A stretch of 64,000 nucleotides of DNA, taken from contig CM074179.1 in NCBI GenBank assembly GCA_037179385.1, positions 6,262,001 to 6,326,000 on the forward strand, written 5' to 3'. This document shows, in pieces, positions 38,233-49,657 of this stretch. Both the position numbers and the translations under genes were made by a program. Each line of letters begins with the position of its first letter. Positions within the stretch are counted from its first letter, which is position 1. This stretch comes from Holothuria scabra. Taxonomy: Eukaryota > Echinodermata > Holothuroidea > Aspidochirotida > Holothuriidae. The notes below the pieces were generated by a model. That model worked only from the letters and a program-made list of their open reading frames with translations. It was not told where the DNA came from and did not search any database.

Positions 38233-39784
38233 TCCGCGCCACCATGAGTTGGCGCGGAGCACAAGAAACTTTTAGTCCAAAATGCCTCTCAGATTGCTGG
38301 AAATGGCATATTTAAAGCCTATTTACCGCATATAAATAGGGAAAACACTGAGTGAACTGTTAAGAAATGCTGATGTTTTTGTTTTTTATCTTTTTCTTTG
38401 TGTTCTTCGTTTTTTCAGTTTTTTTTTTTTATTTTGCAGGGGAGGACAAGTTCCCCCCTTGCCCCTACCTGCGGACGCCCATGTTTCTATCCCTCTCTTT
38501 CACATTCTAATACGAAGGCGATCATAATTTTGTGTTATTGTCGGGCATCGATTTAAGATTTTAATGTAATAATGGGCTACTTTGTGAAGATAAAGACTAA
38601 ACCTACTAAGAGCTAAATAGCAAGCAATCTTACAAGGGGAAGGTTGTGGAAATTAATCACCGTTAGGTGTAAATTTTTGGCATCTGGAAATCAAGTTAAT
38701 TACACGCAGAAACATTAATTGACGTAATTTACATCATGTGACCACTCTGAAATAGCCATTAATTAGGTACATTGAAAGAAATAGCCAAGACAAAAGGTTT
38801 GCTTGGCTCTCTAGATACCGAATTCATAATAAATAAAAGTATAGGTTTATTAGGTGCAATTTTCTGGCTTTTGAGACCACGAAAGTACAGAAATAAGCAT
38901 TTTCATGGAATTATCGTGCGATGTCAGAAATAGCCATTTATCATGAGAATTTTCACTTGGCGAAAAGCAAAATGGAAACTGCTCATTAAAACTCGTCAAC
39001 CATTACCATTATGATAACAGTTTTATTTTTTTTTAACCTGAATGTTCTCTTCAAATGATTTTGAAAATTGTTGTGGAAGCTATTTTGGTATCTTTATATA
39101 CTCTTTTTATTGTCTATGTTGACAATTATCCCCGACAATAAGAGGGCTATTTGCGCTACAATGCTTTGCAAATCTTTTATTGGTCGGCAGGGTGAATTTA
39201 ATGTCAGTCTGTGTATTTTGTAAGCTAATCACGCTTGAAGTGGAAGCAATTAACTTAGCACAGCGACTACATTCATCAGTGCGTATAAAGCATGAAGGTA
39301 CGGCAAAACATATCGCTATACTACAGAAGATGACCCTTTTCATCAGAATAAAGTGCAGATAGAACAATTACTGGTGGCTGTTTGAGCATTTTGTTATCTG
39401 AGCCTTAAAACAACGCTATTAAATTATGTCTTTCGCCAATAATGGTACAAGAGTAAAGTATGTTAAAAACCTAAAAAGGGCGCCGACAGACGATTTTGGT
39501 CCGTCGGGGGGGAGGGGGCGACCGCCCCCCTGACCATATGGCAGCTCCGCCACTGTCGTAATCGAGTCACTAGATTAGTGACTCAAAGTCACCAGTTTTC
39601 AAACTTTTAAGTGACTCGAGTCACTGTACTTTTTCAATGGGAAAATTACTCCTGAATTCTATCGAATCACTATCATTTTGAGAGAAAGTGGCTCGAGTCG
39701 TGACTTGTTACATACAACACTGATACAAGACACTGATGGTGTAATCACATCACTCTAAACATGACACATTGCGTTCAATATGTG
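38233..39784. other. hAT-like fragment, then nothing recognised
   Basis: 38233-38300 carries the hairpin core CGCGCCACCATGAGTTGGCGCGG of the hAT-like family. 39480-39560 is a GC-rich fragment with a G run. 39560-39720 repeats GAGTCACT words in both orientations, another small inverted-repeat relic. No synthetase exon was found although one or two are expected here. Confidence 0.5.
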
Positions 39785-39790
39785 CTACTG

Positions 39791-40824
39791 TATGGCGAGC
39801 AATCGGTATCAAATCATGGGGAATTGACACATACCAATTTAAATCGACACCTACCAATTTAAATTGACACATACCAATTTAAATCGACACCTACCAATTT
39901 AAATTGACACATACCAATTTAAATCGACATATACCAATTTAAATCGGCACATGCCAATTTAAACTGACATATACCAGTTTAAACTGACACATACCGATTT
40001 AACTTCGACAAATGCCAATTTTAACTGACACATACCAATCTAAATCGGCACATACCAATTTAAATCGACACCTACCAATTTACCTCATTGACATATTTGA
40101 TATCCCGATTTCGCAACCCCAGCAAAACACATGCTCTTTGCAATCCGCTAAGGCCTCACCACCTCTTTGTACGCATTTAGCCACTGTTAATGCCCATTGC
40201 TGCCATGCTCTGTTGAGTGTGGTAAGTTGTTCTCAATGAGCGCACATGTCAGTAGGCCTTAGTTAGATGATGTTGTTGTACATATCACTCCAGTTTCTTA
40301 CCAATTGGTTTAAATCGGGTAGACCTTTTGTCCAGTTGTGGCTCCCGGCTTGTTTTCATTACTCCATTGATAACGCTGAGCACGAAGCACAACAACAGTA
40401 GATTCCATTTTTTAACTCTTTCATTTTATTGAAGTGGTGAGGCCTTAGCGGATTGCAAAGAGCACGTGTTTTGCGGAGGTTGCGAAATCGGGATATCAAA
40501 TATGTTAATGAGGTAAATTGGTAGGTGTCGATTTAAACTGGTATGTGTCGATTTAAACTGGTATATGTCAGATTAAATCGGTATGTTTCAGTTTGAATCG
40601 GTATGTGTCAATTTAAATTGGTATGTGTCAGTTTAAATTGGTATGTATCAGTTTAAATTGGTATGTGCCGATTTAAATTGGTATATGTCGATTTAAATTG
40701 GTTTGTGTCAATTTAAATTGGTAGGTGTCGATTTAAATTGGTATGTGTCAATTTAAATTGGTAGGTGTCGATTTAAATTGGTATGTGTCAATTCCCCATG
40801 ATTTGATACCGATTGCTCGCCATA
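39791..40824. mobile_element. Foldback element with 20-bp repeat arms, 1,034 bp
   Basis: Termini TATGGCGAGCAATCGG and the exact complement are flanked by a perfect 6-bp duplication CTACTG (39785-39790, 40825-40830). Inside both termini lie tandem 20-mers AATTTAAATCGACACATACC (about 12 per arm, in opposite orientation). A second inverted block follows (GCAATCCGCTAAGGCCTCACCAC at ~40142 against its complement at ~40435). The ~270-bp centre is unique. TIR start and duplication length match the foldback at 16799. Confidence 0.92.
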
Positions 40825-41301
40825 CTACTGTACTCTGCAATGGAGAGGAGAAAACAAGCTACTAAGACACAACTGGAGAAAGGCCCTACCAGACGTAAAC
40901 TAATTGGTTTAAAACTGAGCCGTATCACTCTATCTAACCCAAAACAAATTGTGCTCTGCATTTTTCGAGTTTGATGTTAATCCAGGAGATGAGTCAATTA
41001 AGAATTTCTGTAGACTACTACTAAAATTGTAGATTAGTGGTGATTAGGAGCCACAATTTTGTCGGTAAATTAATCACGTTTCTCAACCTTTCCTGTGGAA
41101 GTACTTTTTATACAAAGTTTCTAAGGTAGGATCCGCAAAAAAAAATTTCACTTATCTTCTGAAAGGTAAAATGGTGTGAATGTTTCATTTTTTTTACTAA
41201 GGTATGATCCACAACAACTTTCTAATTAATGAAAAATTTAGTTGCTTTTTATTTGTTTAACCTGTGTTTAAAATATTGACCCCTTGTAATCCTCTTGCTA
41301 G

Positions 41302-41400
41302 GTTAATCACAGGTTGCTACTTGGCGGCTTGTTTGAAGTATGTGGTGTCCCAAAAGAAAAGTTCAGAGCGATTTGTTCATCGGTTGACAAATTGGACAAA
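41302..41400 (+). pseudogene. HARS1: HARS pseudogene exon 2 (VNHR...DKLDK)
   Basis: 99 bp, 33 codons, phase 0 at both ends, between CTTGCTAG and GTGAGT. It encodes [16 protein letters not shown] and [13 protein letters not shown], matching human VNDRRILDGMFAICGV...[13 protein letters not shown]. It should be preceded by the motif 2 exon(s), which are missing. Confidence 0.9.
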
Positions 41401-41965
41401 GTGAGTTTTACTGGTATTGAACAGATACACATTCTTAAAAAGAATCAAAAACTGCCTGTCAATGGGCTAAATATTAAAATAGGTCTGTTACCATTGATTG
41501 GAATGTTAGCTGTTGCTAAAAGTTAGTGTCATCGTCGGAGCCACTCCCTGTTTCAAAGCTACTTAATGTGTGACATAGGCGACCCTTATCGTCAGATTCA
41601 GGCACCTTTCGAATTTTTTTTTTTCAATCTGTTTTAATCTTTCTCAAGCGACTACATTTTGTATTGTCTTTAAGTGATTTCCTTTAACGCGTTTCAATGA
41701 AGTTACTTTTCATTCTTACAAATGATATTCCAGTAGATTTGTCTTTATTTTCTTCAATGTTTAAGACTTTGGATGAATGTTTGTTTTGCTGAGTCTTGTG
41801 ACCAACCAAGGTGTATGTTAAGACGAAATATTTTCTTTTGGCAAATTATGCAATGGGTTTAGCAACTTCTTTTTTTCAATATCTTAAAAGATTTTTGAGG
41901 AGGGATCTCTAGAGAGTAGCATTCTTTCCATAATCGTTTCTAAAATGTATGTGTTTAATGTGCAG

Positions 41966-42059
41966 ACTTTTTGGAAGGACGTTCGTGAAGAAAGGATCAA
42001 TGTGAAAGGCTTGGATGGACAAACAGCTGATAAGATTGGAGAATACGTGCAACAAAGTG
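41966..42059 (+). pseudogene. HARS1: HARS pseudogene exon 3
   Basis: 94 bp after the acceptor TTTAATGTGCAG, encoding TFWKDVREE, KGLDGQTADKIGEYVQQS and the first base of Gly. The donor GTAGGC begins at 42060, and a hAT-like element starts only about nine bases later. Confidence 0.9.
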
Positions 42060-42068
42060 GTAGGCTGA

Positions 42069-42117
42069 CACTAGCATAGCCAGCGGGGGGGGGGCAAAGG
42101 GTGACAGAGTGCCCCGA

Positions 42118-42148
<31 letters not shown>

Positions 42149-44693
42149 ACACAGAAATTTTGGGCGCGATGGGCGATGTTGAAAAAATGTAGGAGAGCAA
42201 AAAAAAATAATGAATAAAAGATAAACGGCAAGAGGAGGGAGGAAATCGGGGGAATTGTTTACAGTTCTTCGGGGGGGGGGGGGGGCTCTTAGTCGTTACG
42301 ATAAAGTATATTTCTCGATGGTTTACCTGTTTTTTGCTCTCAGGGGACAATTTCCCTAATAAGAACCCAAATTTTCGGCGCGCTACGCGTGCTGTAGATT
42401 TACTCCAGTTTTTTTAATACTTCGATTCCACAAATCTAGAGAGTGTAAGCCCTGTCAACCTAACCTTACAGAGTACACAGGTTATGTAGAGGTCGTACAT
42501 TTCATCCCATATCACAAAGCCAAGTTGCTGTTCTCTTGTGTGTGTCATGCGATAGGTTAGTTGGTGAGCAACTCACAGAGCATAGTTTGGCTATTTTATT
42601 GGGTATTCCAGGTGGTTTCGACACAATGTATGATATCCCCGATACGGTCTACAACCCCTACAGTTTTCTTTCTTAATGATTACATAGGCTATGTTATTTT
42701 TGTAAGCCTACCAAAAGTTTTCGCGCGCTTCGCGCGCTTTGCAATTTCACGATTCAGACTCAAAAGAACACTATCAGTGGGCAACTCAGCTTTTAAAATA
42801 TTAAGTGATATTGTGCAAAATGTGCCAAGGCTTCAATGGCATGGGATAGTTAGGCTCCTTCATATCCCCTTCTCACCACCCCCTCGACATAGGGGCTGTC
42901 GGAACTTGTGGTAGTTGGCATGGCCCGCCCCCCTGTCGGGAATAATCTGTCGCCTTCCCGTGGTCGGTTTAGTTATTTTGGCTTTCAAATGAGTTATTTC
43001 TGTGATAAAACCCAAAATGTTCGGTACGCTTTGCCCACTCTTCCTCTTCCGTTACCTAGAGCTAATAAAGTACAAACCCTACCCATTTTTTCAAGTAAAT
43101 TAATAAGTAGAATAAATGGATCAATGTACATGTCGGGAATATCATCTCATTTCGCTTAAGTCCGTTAATAATCTCTTGTGTCAGTCGTGCGGTACGGACT
43201 CGAAGAGGGAAGTACAGTATATAAGTTGTGCCCGATAGGGCCCAAATGCCGGGACAGTTGACCTATATAAGCTTTAAATAAGTACAGATTCTTTTTACTG
43301 TAGGCTAACCCAAAATATTTTCGCCCGCTTTTCCACGGTCAGTGCGGAAATATCTTCCTCTAGCATATACAAATTTTATGTAGTATATGACCCGCAATGG
43401 CAGGTATAGTGCACAGGTGTTTTTCAAATCTCCCTCACCAACGCATCGACGGCATCCTGGCTGTCGCGGCTTGGAGTCGCTACCCACCCTACCCCTCCCC
43501 CGTTCGAAGAGTGGCCCTTCGTCTGGCAAATCCTGGCGCCAAGACTGGAGGGAAGAGAAAGTTTTCCTTCATACTTTATGACTTGTATTTGTGTAATGAA
43601 GCAATGAACTAAAAATGGAAGCTGCATTTTTTGGAGGGCGGCAACTATTTTGGAGGGGCGGCCCGGCAATTTCACTAGGAGGGCGTGTCGCCCCTCAAAA
43701 AACAAAATATAGCACCATATTGCATCTAAGCTCTTCGAGACAGCAAAAAATTCCAAAAGGGGAGGGGACACCCAGGGGACAGGCCCGTAGCCAGGGGGTA
43801 CAGGGGTTCGCACTAACTCCCGCCCAGACCTAATTTTTTTTATTTTGTATTTAAATGGAGTTTTTGCGTTTTCAGGGCAAAATATCAATTCCGCTGGTTT
43901 AGCCAATGTAAGTCTTATGAGTAGCTGTTTTGTTTCAGTGCAACACAATTCCCTAGCGCCCCATTGACTCGTACAGTACCCCTCATACAGCCACACATTA
44001 ACTCTCGAGGAAATAAGGAAAACATTGATAAAAGATTGAAATTCCAGCTAAGGTGTTCACCAGATCGCTCAATTTTGATGTTAAATTGCAAAAGCTCCTT
44101 GGGGTAGGAGGGGGAGAACCACACCCTTCCCCCGTTCAGTCGCTCGGCTCCTCGCTTGAACGCTTCGCGCCCTCAAGAAAATGCCGAACCCCAGTCGCGG
44201 CGATGAAAAATGAAAAAGTGGGGGCTAAAGTTATGTTCAGTCCCTCAATATTTGTCAAGTGCTCCAATGAAGAAGCTGGGATAATTTCGAAGTGGGACTG
44301 CACATATTCTTGCTTAGAACACTCGGGAAGTGCCGTTTCCGGCAATCTGATGGGTTTGTAATGCCAAAAATTTCCTGGTACGCTCCTCGCCAATCAATGG
44401 TGGAGCTCCGCTTAGAATCATATATTAACATTTTTCATAGATTGATTTTTTTATGCATTAATTGAAGTTGAAGTTGTTGAAATGAGATGCATATTTCCAG
44501 GCTGGGTACATGCAGCATAAAACACTCGGGAAGTGCCGTTGCCGGCCATCTGAGGGGTTTGTAAAGCCAAAAATTTTCTTGTACGCTCCGCGCCAACCAA
44601 TGGTGGCGCTCCGCTTAGATAGCCATCTCGGTCAAGATTGGGGACGATGAGTCGACTTTGCGCCTCCACAAGAAAATCCTGGCTACGCCCCTG
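42069..44693 (-). mobile_element. Long hAT-like non-autonomous copy, ~2.6 kb
   Basis: In inverse orientation it starts with CACTAGCATAGCCAGCGGGG (complement of the right end at 22632) and ends AATCCTGGCTACGCCCCTG (complement of the left end at 21599). The first ~620 bp match 21990-22632 and the last ~330 bp match 21599-22000, with ~1.6 kb of extra, non-coding interior. The flanks TAGGCTGA and GGTAGGAA give only a poor duplication, so this could be two merged copies. A (CA)n run near 42132 lies in the G/C-rich end. Confidence 0.75.
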
Positions 44694-45195
44694 GGTAGGA
44701 AAAAACTGATTGATATTACAAAGATAGAATTATGCCCCGCCCCTTCTCCCATTGTGTCTTTTTCTGTTTCTTCTGAGGTCAGTTTTTACAAAGGTCGATT
44801 CTTTAAAATTCGGGTAAACCTTTCGGACTACTAAGGTTGTAGGAAATTTTATGGACCACGTCATTCTTACAAATGGGATATGATCCTTTGGGCACATTTG
44901 TAATGGATTACTAGTAAAATCCGCTTTGTTATTCTTTACCATTCTGACATTAAATTATTTATTCAGAGGTGCACGGTTGCAGATATAAAAACGAGACACT
45001 AATCGAGAATTGTTTTAAAGAAGATTGTAGGAAAAGGCATTAAGATATTAAGTGGACACATCTTAATTTAAAGTTAGCATTGGCCCTGGTGCTGGATAAA
45101 TTTACAATTCAATCGTTGGTGCGGACGTCATCGAGACCGCCTACAACTAGGATCACCAAAAGTCAAACCAGCTTCGCTTTGTCCTTGAAACAACC

Positions 45196-45533
45196 ACACT
45201 CTAAAATCAAAAGAGTGAACTTAGTCACTCTTTGATAGAGTGAAAAGTGTGAATTCACTCCATTAGAGTGATAGTTCACTTCAAGAAGATTGAAATTCCC
45301 TTAAAACGAGCGAAGTTTCACTCTTGATGGAGTGCCGACAGTGATCGCTCATAAAAAAGAGTGTCATTGCAGGCACTCGTGGAAGAGTGAATTTTCCCTC
45401 TTCCTTTAGTGAGCTTCACTCTTTTCGGAGTGAATTTCACACTTTTTGGAGAGAATTATCACTGTAATGGAGTGAATTCACACTTTTCACTCTATCAAAG
45501 AGTGATTAAGTTCGCTCTTTTGATTTTAGAGGG
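45196..45533. mobile_element. GAGTG-family foldback element, copy 2
   Basis: The arms pair over more than 60 bp: CTCTAAAATCAAAAGAGTG...CACTCTTTGATAGAGTG at left, and CACTCTATCAAAGAGTG...CTCTTTTGATTTTAGAGG at right. Within the arms, GAGTG/CACTC words alternate every 20-30 bp, so it is again a hairpin of short repeats. It lies in the synthetase pseudogene intron. Confidence 0.8.
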
Positions 45534-46093
45534 CACCTCTTCAGCACTCACTGCGTCGACTCTCCTCTCCGTACCTCGTTGGCACATTTTTATTGGAAAG
45601 GTAAGGGTCTGTGGGTGATAGGAGTCGTACATCATTTGCATAGGCGTATGGGTTGTCCCACAGTCTGGGGGCAAAACTGAATTTTCCCCCAAACTTATGT
45701 TTTCCCGAATTCTCAAAGAAAAGAGGTGGGTGGTTGTTTCGGTGGACTTTAATTCACAACATAGTAGATGACGTACGTTTTCACCTTGTTTGGCAACATA
45801 CACTTCCGCCACGACTTATATTAGTGGAGCGCCATCCGTTGGCGCAGAGAGTACAGAAGATTTTGAAACAACCACCCCGCAGATAGTGGCACCACCTTTA
45901 AATATTTTACCGCAATACTTAGAATAAATGCTCCTCCTAACATATAAAAAAATTGATTTGACCTTAGATCCTTCAACGTATCCCTGCCCGGAGATAACGT
46001 TGAGCATGATATGAAATCTCACGGTAAGGGGAAGTCGTGTATAACTAAATAGGCGATACGTTTTATGTGCAACTTATTTGTATCCACCTTTAG

Positions 46094-46221
46094 GTGCAAT
46101 GGGTTTAGTTGACAAACTAATGAAGAACGATTCTTTAATGAAATGCCAGACAGCGAAAGAAGGTGTCGAGGGAATGAAGTTGCTGCTCAACTATTGTGAT
46201 ATTTTTGGCGTGCTGGATAAG
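46094..46221 (+). pseudogene. HARS1: HARS pseudogene exon 4, damaged donor
   Basis: It joins exon 3 in phase (G|GT) and encodes GAMGLVDKLMKND, then EGVEGMKLLLNYCDIFGVLDK. At the expected exon end the bases are AAG|GCTAGA rather than a GT donor. Translation past this point gives no LARGLDYYTG-like sequence. Confidence 0.85.
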
Positions 46222-46776
46222 GCTAGAATCAATTTGTTGTTATGTAATCACATGTATGTCTTCCATTCCTGTAGAGTTAGTTAGATGGAGTGTTTCGTCT
46301 TAATCTCTAATCACTTGGTTTAAGTCAGGTCGACCACGGGGTTTTTCCAGTTGTTGGGAAATTCAAAATACAAATATGAAGTAATTGTTGTTTGTCAGGC
46401 TTTTCTTTACTTCAATAGAGTCTCAAATTACACTGATTTATGTTCCATTTTATGTACAAATACTGAGGCAGGTTAGTTTGGGACGATTTAGGTTTGTCAT
46501 TCTGACTAAGTAGCTACAGAATTTATTCATTGATCTCTTAACGTACTTGTTTGCAAGGGCTCCAGGGTGTCCGACCGGAACCCAAATCAGATGCAAATCC
46601 AGGCATTCACGCTTTCCTCCAAAGGCGTTGGCGGATGCACTTTCTGGAGTGGGACTTTACACACTCTAAAAAAGAAAAGGTAAATTTCACCCGTTATAAG
46701 AGTGACAGCTGTATCGTTCACTCTAAAAGAGCGAAATTTCACTCTTGGTGGAGTGCATACATGGATCACTCTTTAA

Positions 46777-47013
46777 AGGTCAAGAGCCGTCCCAAATTAA
46801 TTTTGGAGCAACAGCTAAATATCACATTATTCTTCTCATTTCTCTTCATAATATCTCATCACAATTTTAACACTTTAGTATCTCATACTCACGATAAACA
46901 ACTGCATTGAATTTCACACTTGAAGAGAAAAACTGTCACATGACTCTCGCAGCCAATCATAAAACGGGACAGTCTACTACTCTGCTTAAGGTTGGGGTAA
47001 CTGCTTCTTACCT
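46777..47013 (+). mobile_element. piggyBac-type MITE, family 2, 237 bp
   Basis: It is flanked by TTAA on both sides (46773-46776, 47014-47017). The left end AGGTCAAGAGCCGTCCCAAA matches AGGGCAAGAGCAGTCGCCCAAA at 58694 and AGCGCAAGAGCAGTCATCCC at 61437. The right half has GACTCTCGCAGCCAATCAT and ACAGTCTAC in common with 58694. It is inserted in a GAGTG foldback. Confidence 0.82.
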
Positions 47014-47127
47014 TTAAAAAGAGTGACCCCCGCAGGAACGCGGTATAGAGTGAATTTTCCTAGTAGATGCACACTTTTTAACAAGTGATTCTTGATTGAC
47101 TGTCGCCATTATATTGTATCGATTTAA

Positions 47128-47427
47128 AGAGACCAATCCTACCACCCCAAACTACAATTTTTGTAGAGCTTTACCAAAATTCTCAATTGGCTCAGCTCTT
47201 TGATTGACACTATTCAGTCAAACAAGGCAGAGTGCCAAAGCTTTTATTACACAGTATAAATTGTACCAAGAGTGTTTTGATTAAAAATATTGAGCTTTTT
47301 GTACTCACCCTGAAGCAGTATACTGAGACTGTGTTTAGATGAGGATGAATTTCAGATAATTGTGAGAGGGGCTTAAGAAAAGCAGGTTAGGAGAATTGGC
47401 ACTGTTTGGGGTGAGAGAATTGGGTCT
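47128..47427 (+). mobile_element. piggyBac-type MITE, family 1, 300 bp
   Basis: It is flanked by TTAA (47124-47127, 47428-47431). Termini are AGAGACC...ACCACCCCAAACT and GTTTGGGGTGAGAG...GGGTCT. It shares GATGAGGATGAATTTCAGA and CTCAGCTCTTTGATTGAC with the copy at 14303. Confidence 0.85.
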
Positions 47428-48477
47428 TTAATTTTTTTTTAGGGTTAGGGATTAAGGCTATCCTATTCCAGTTAGAAGTTTCTTCTTAAACAGTGCTCAT
47501 CGCCCCCCTTTTTTTCCTTTTTTTTGTTGGAGTGAATTTCTCTCTTCTTGAAGAATATTTCTCATACATTAGGAGAAAATGTACCCACTGATGGAGTGAA
47601 TTTACAACTTTTTAACATAGACGTACGAGGCGGGAGAGGGGGGGGGGGGGGGACTCGCCCCCAAATTCGGGCAAATGCAGTTAGTCTATTCGGGCAAAAC
47701 ATGATAAACGGTGACATTATTCGGACAAAATACGGGGGTCATTTACGAAGCTGTGTTAGAAGGTATGAAAACTATTCATAGCTTTAAAAATAAGAAGTCC
47801 CATTGTTTTTCACGTAAGCTTTTCGGCCCTGGTAATAGCCGATAGATAGTGCAGCTTTCAACGGCCCAGGTTGTTCCAAATTACTGAATTAATTGTTGAA
47901 GACTATTGGCATAGATTACCTGGCAGCTACCGTCATTTTTCGAAATGCTTCGCTAGAAAAAAGTATCCATAACAAGAAAGTCACTAAAAGGTCTATAAAT
48001 ATCTAACAATACGAGCAGTTACGTAACCAGACATTTCTTCTGGGGCAGAGGGTGGATAACGTTGCGTGGTGGGTCATTCCCCCGGTCAATCAGAAAAGGC
48101 ACCATCCACGCGAAGCGCCGCATCGGTTGACGACCAGCGTACCGAGGAAAATATTGGCTAAAAATGCCTTTTCCATTCCGGTATATGGCACTTACGGCCC
48201 CTTTCTTCCAACTACAGAATCCATACTTTTAAAGGGTTGTTTGTGAAGTTTTGGTTCAAATAACATGATTCGTCAAACATTTGTTTATCTTAAGCTTTCA
48301 TGTGGGATCAGGAAATTTGACTGAGGGCTCCTGTATCCGCCCCTCTTGCTCAAGAAGCCCTGCAGATAGATGGATGTCACCAATATCTACTTGCCTCACA
48401 CTGACTACCGCCTTAACATCAGTGGCTATATAAAATCAAAATAGAAGGAACTATGGGATCCCTGCCCTGAAAACAAA

Positions 48478-48960
48478 TTGTTTCTAGTAAAACCTACGGT
48501 AGAAACTGGGGGAAATGGAGTCTCCAGCAAACGGCGGGATGATTTAGTCCTGGCCAGGGTCACAATTACCTTACCCATGTCTATTAAATTGGGAGATTTA
48601 AGACTATACTGTATACCCTGTGACTGTGCTGTCACCGTCAGTCACATCCTCGTTGACTGTTATATACTCTCATATTCGCCAGATATACTCTTCACCGTAC
48701 CTGACCTGAAAACCTTGTTCGGACAAATAGATTCTTGCCTTATCCTTGGCTTTCTCAAGGAAAGTAAACTTTATAGAAATTTCTGACAGGACTCTCTCCT
48801 TTGCTATCTTTTTTGTGGAAATTAACCCCCAGTTTTACTTTGTTTTGGGGTAGTTTTACCTCAACAATGTAACCTTTCCTGTCTTGGTGACTCTTTCGTG
48901 TTGGTGTGTCGGAAAACCATTTCTAACTTACTTACCCTGCCACTCTGATTGCGCAACTGA
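48478..48960 (+). pseudogene. LINE 3'-end remnant, C-terminal segment and tail
   Basis: An open stretch to 48786 encodes DDLVLARVTI, then CIPCDCAVTVSHILVDC and GFLKESKLYRNF. This is the cysteine-containing C-terminus that follows RNase H in I/R1-type LINE polyproteins (CxxC...TVxHILxxC). Everything upstream of it is missing. A 3' tail follows with TAGTTTTACCTCAACAATGTA and TCGTGTTGGTGTGTCGG; a similar tail lies near 52140-52240. Confidence 0.7.
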
Positions 48961-49541
48961 ATACCAGGGAGCAGGACCAAGACCATATCAGTTGAAGAAA
49001 TGGAAAAGGGTAACAATGATGTATAAATAAAACAAAACAAGTGACGGTAGTTCTCCTACACAAGAACCTCCCAAACGTACGTCACTCTCTGGAATAAAAA
49101 ATAGGACATAAGCAAAGGAAAATCTGTATGTTCATGTCCATGAAAGCTGTCTTCAAACTACCTGGCCATTTCAGTTGGGAGCATTAAGCAGAAGCTCCTA
49201 AACAAATTAGTGGAAGATTCGCTCTTTATATAAAACCTACTGCAGTCTGCTGCTTCAATTTTGAAGATTTTTACATCTGAGTGGAACATACGTTGCTGTA
49301 CGTTTGACATCACATGGTACTGTCCCCCTCAACCCCCCCCTTTTGCACTAGGAACACATGAAAGAGTCGCTTTTAATTGGTACAACTTGCTCTGTCTGAC
49401 GTCATATTTCCTTGACACTATATTATGGCTGGAACTCACTAGTCTGGCAGGAACAAACTTCCTTACATCTTTTAACAAATTAATTTAGTATAGTTAAAGT
49501 GGATCCTAACTGTAACCGCCAGTTGCAATTTTCTTTTGAAG

Positions 49542-49657
49542 GAGCTGAGCTCAGAAAATCGAGTGATAAGAATCAAGATCAAGCTGGTGTGGGGTCGGTT
49601 GCCGGTGGAGGTTGGTATGATGAGTTAGTGGGAATGTTTGCATCAAAGGGTACCAAG
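49542..49657 (+). pseudogene. HARS1: HARS pseudogene exon 5 (GVGSVAGGGWYDE)
   Basis: 116 bp between TTTTGAAG and GTGAGG, ending in phase 0. It encodes a diverged insert, then GVGSVAGGGWYDELVGMFASKG. Human HARS has AAGGRYDGLVGMF, so the Arg of the histidine-binding GGRYDG motif is Trp and the following Gly is Glu. Confidence 0.88.

Larger units (their letters stand above)
46661..47615. mobile_element. GAGTG-family foldback, copy 3, split by two MITEs
   Basis: Left pieces run 46661-46776 (CACACTCTAAAAAAG, CACTCTAAAAGAGCG). The arm word CACTCTTTAAAAAGAGTG is cut at its TTAA by a MITE (46777-47013). Further arm pieces follow at 47014-47127 and 47528-47615 (GGAGTGAATTTCTCTC), with a second MITE at 47128-47427 between them. 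The nesting shows the foldback is older than both insertions. Confidence 0.65.

Noticed and set aside
39830..40085. Regular 20-bp repeats that could suggest a CRISPR array
   Set aside because: The units are contiguous with no spacers, are mirrored in inverted orientation at 40510-40790, and lie in a eukaryotic foldback element.
36900..41301. Search for the missing synthetase motif 2 exon(s)
   Set aside because: I looked for the YRRDNP, GRYREFYQCDFD and DPMIPDAE signatures in all plus-strand frames by eye and found none. GTATCCTTTACC at 36900 mimics VPF only weakly.
41884..42350. Overlapping minus-strand frames with Cys-Val and Gly runs
   Set aside because: They derive from a CA repeat and G/C runs at the end of the hAT-like element.
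43424..43996. 190-codon minus-strand frame
   Set aside because: It lies inside the long hAT-like copy and does not resemble a transposase; no hAT dimerisation or catalytic motif was found.
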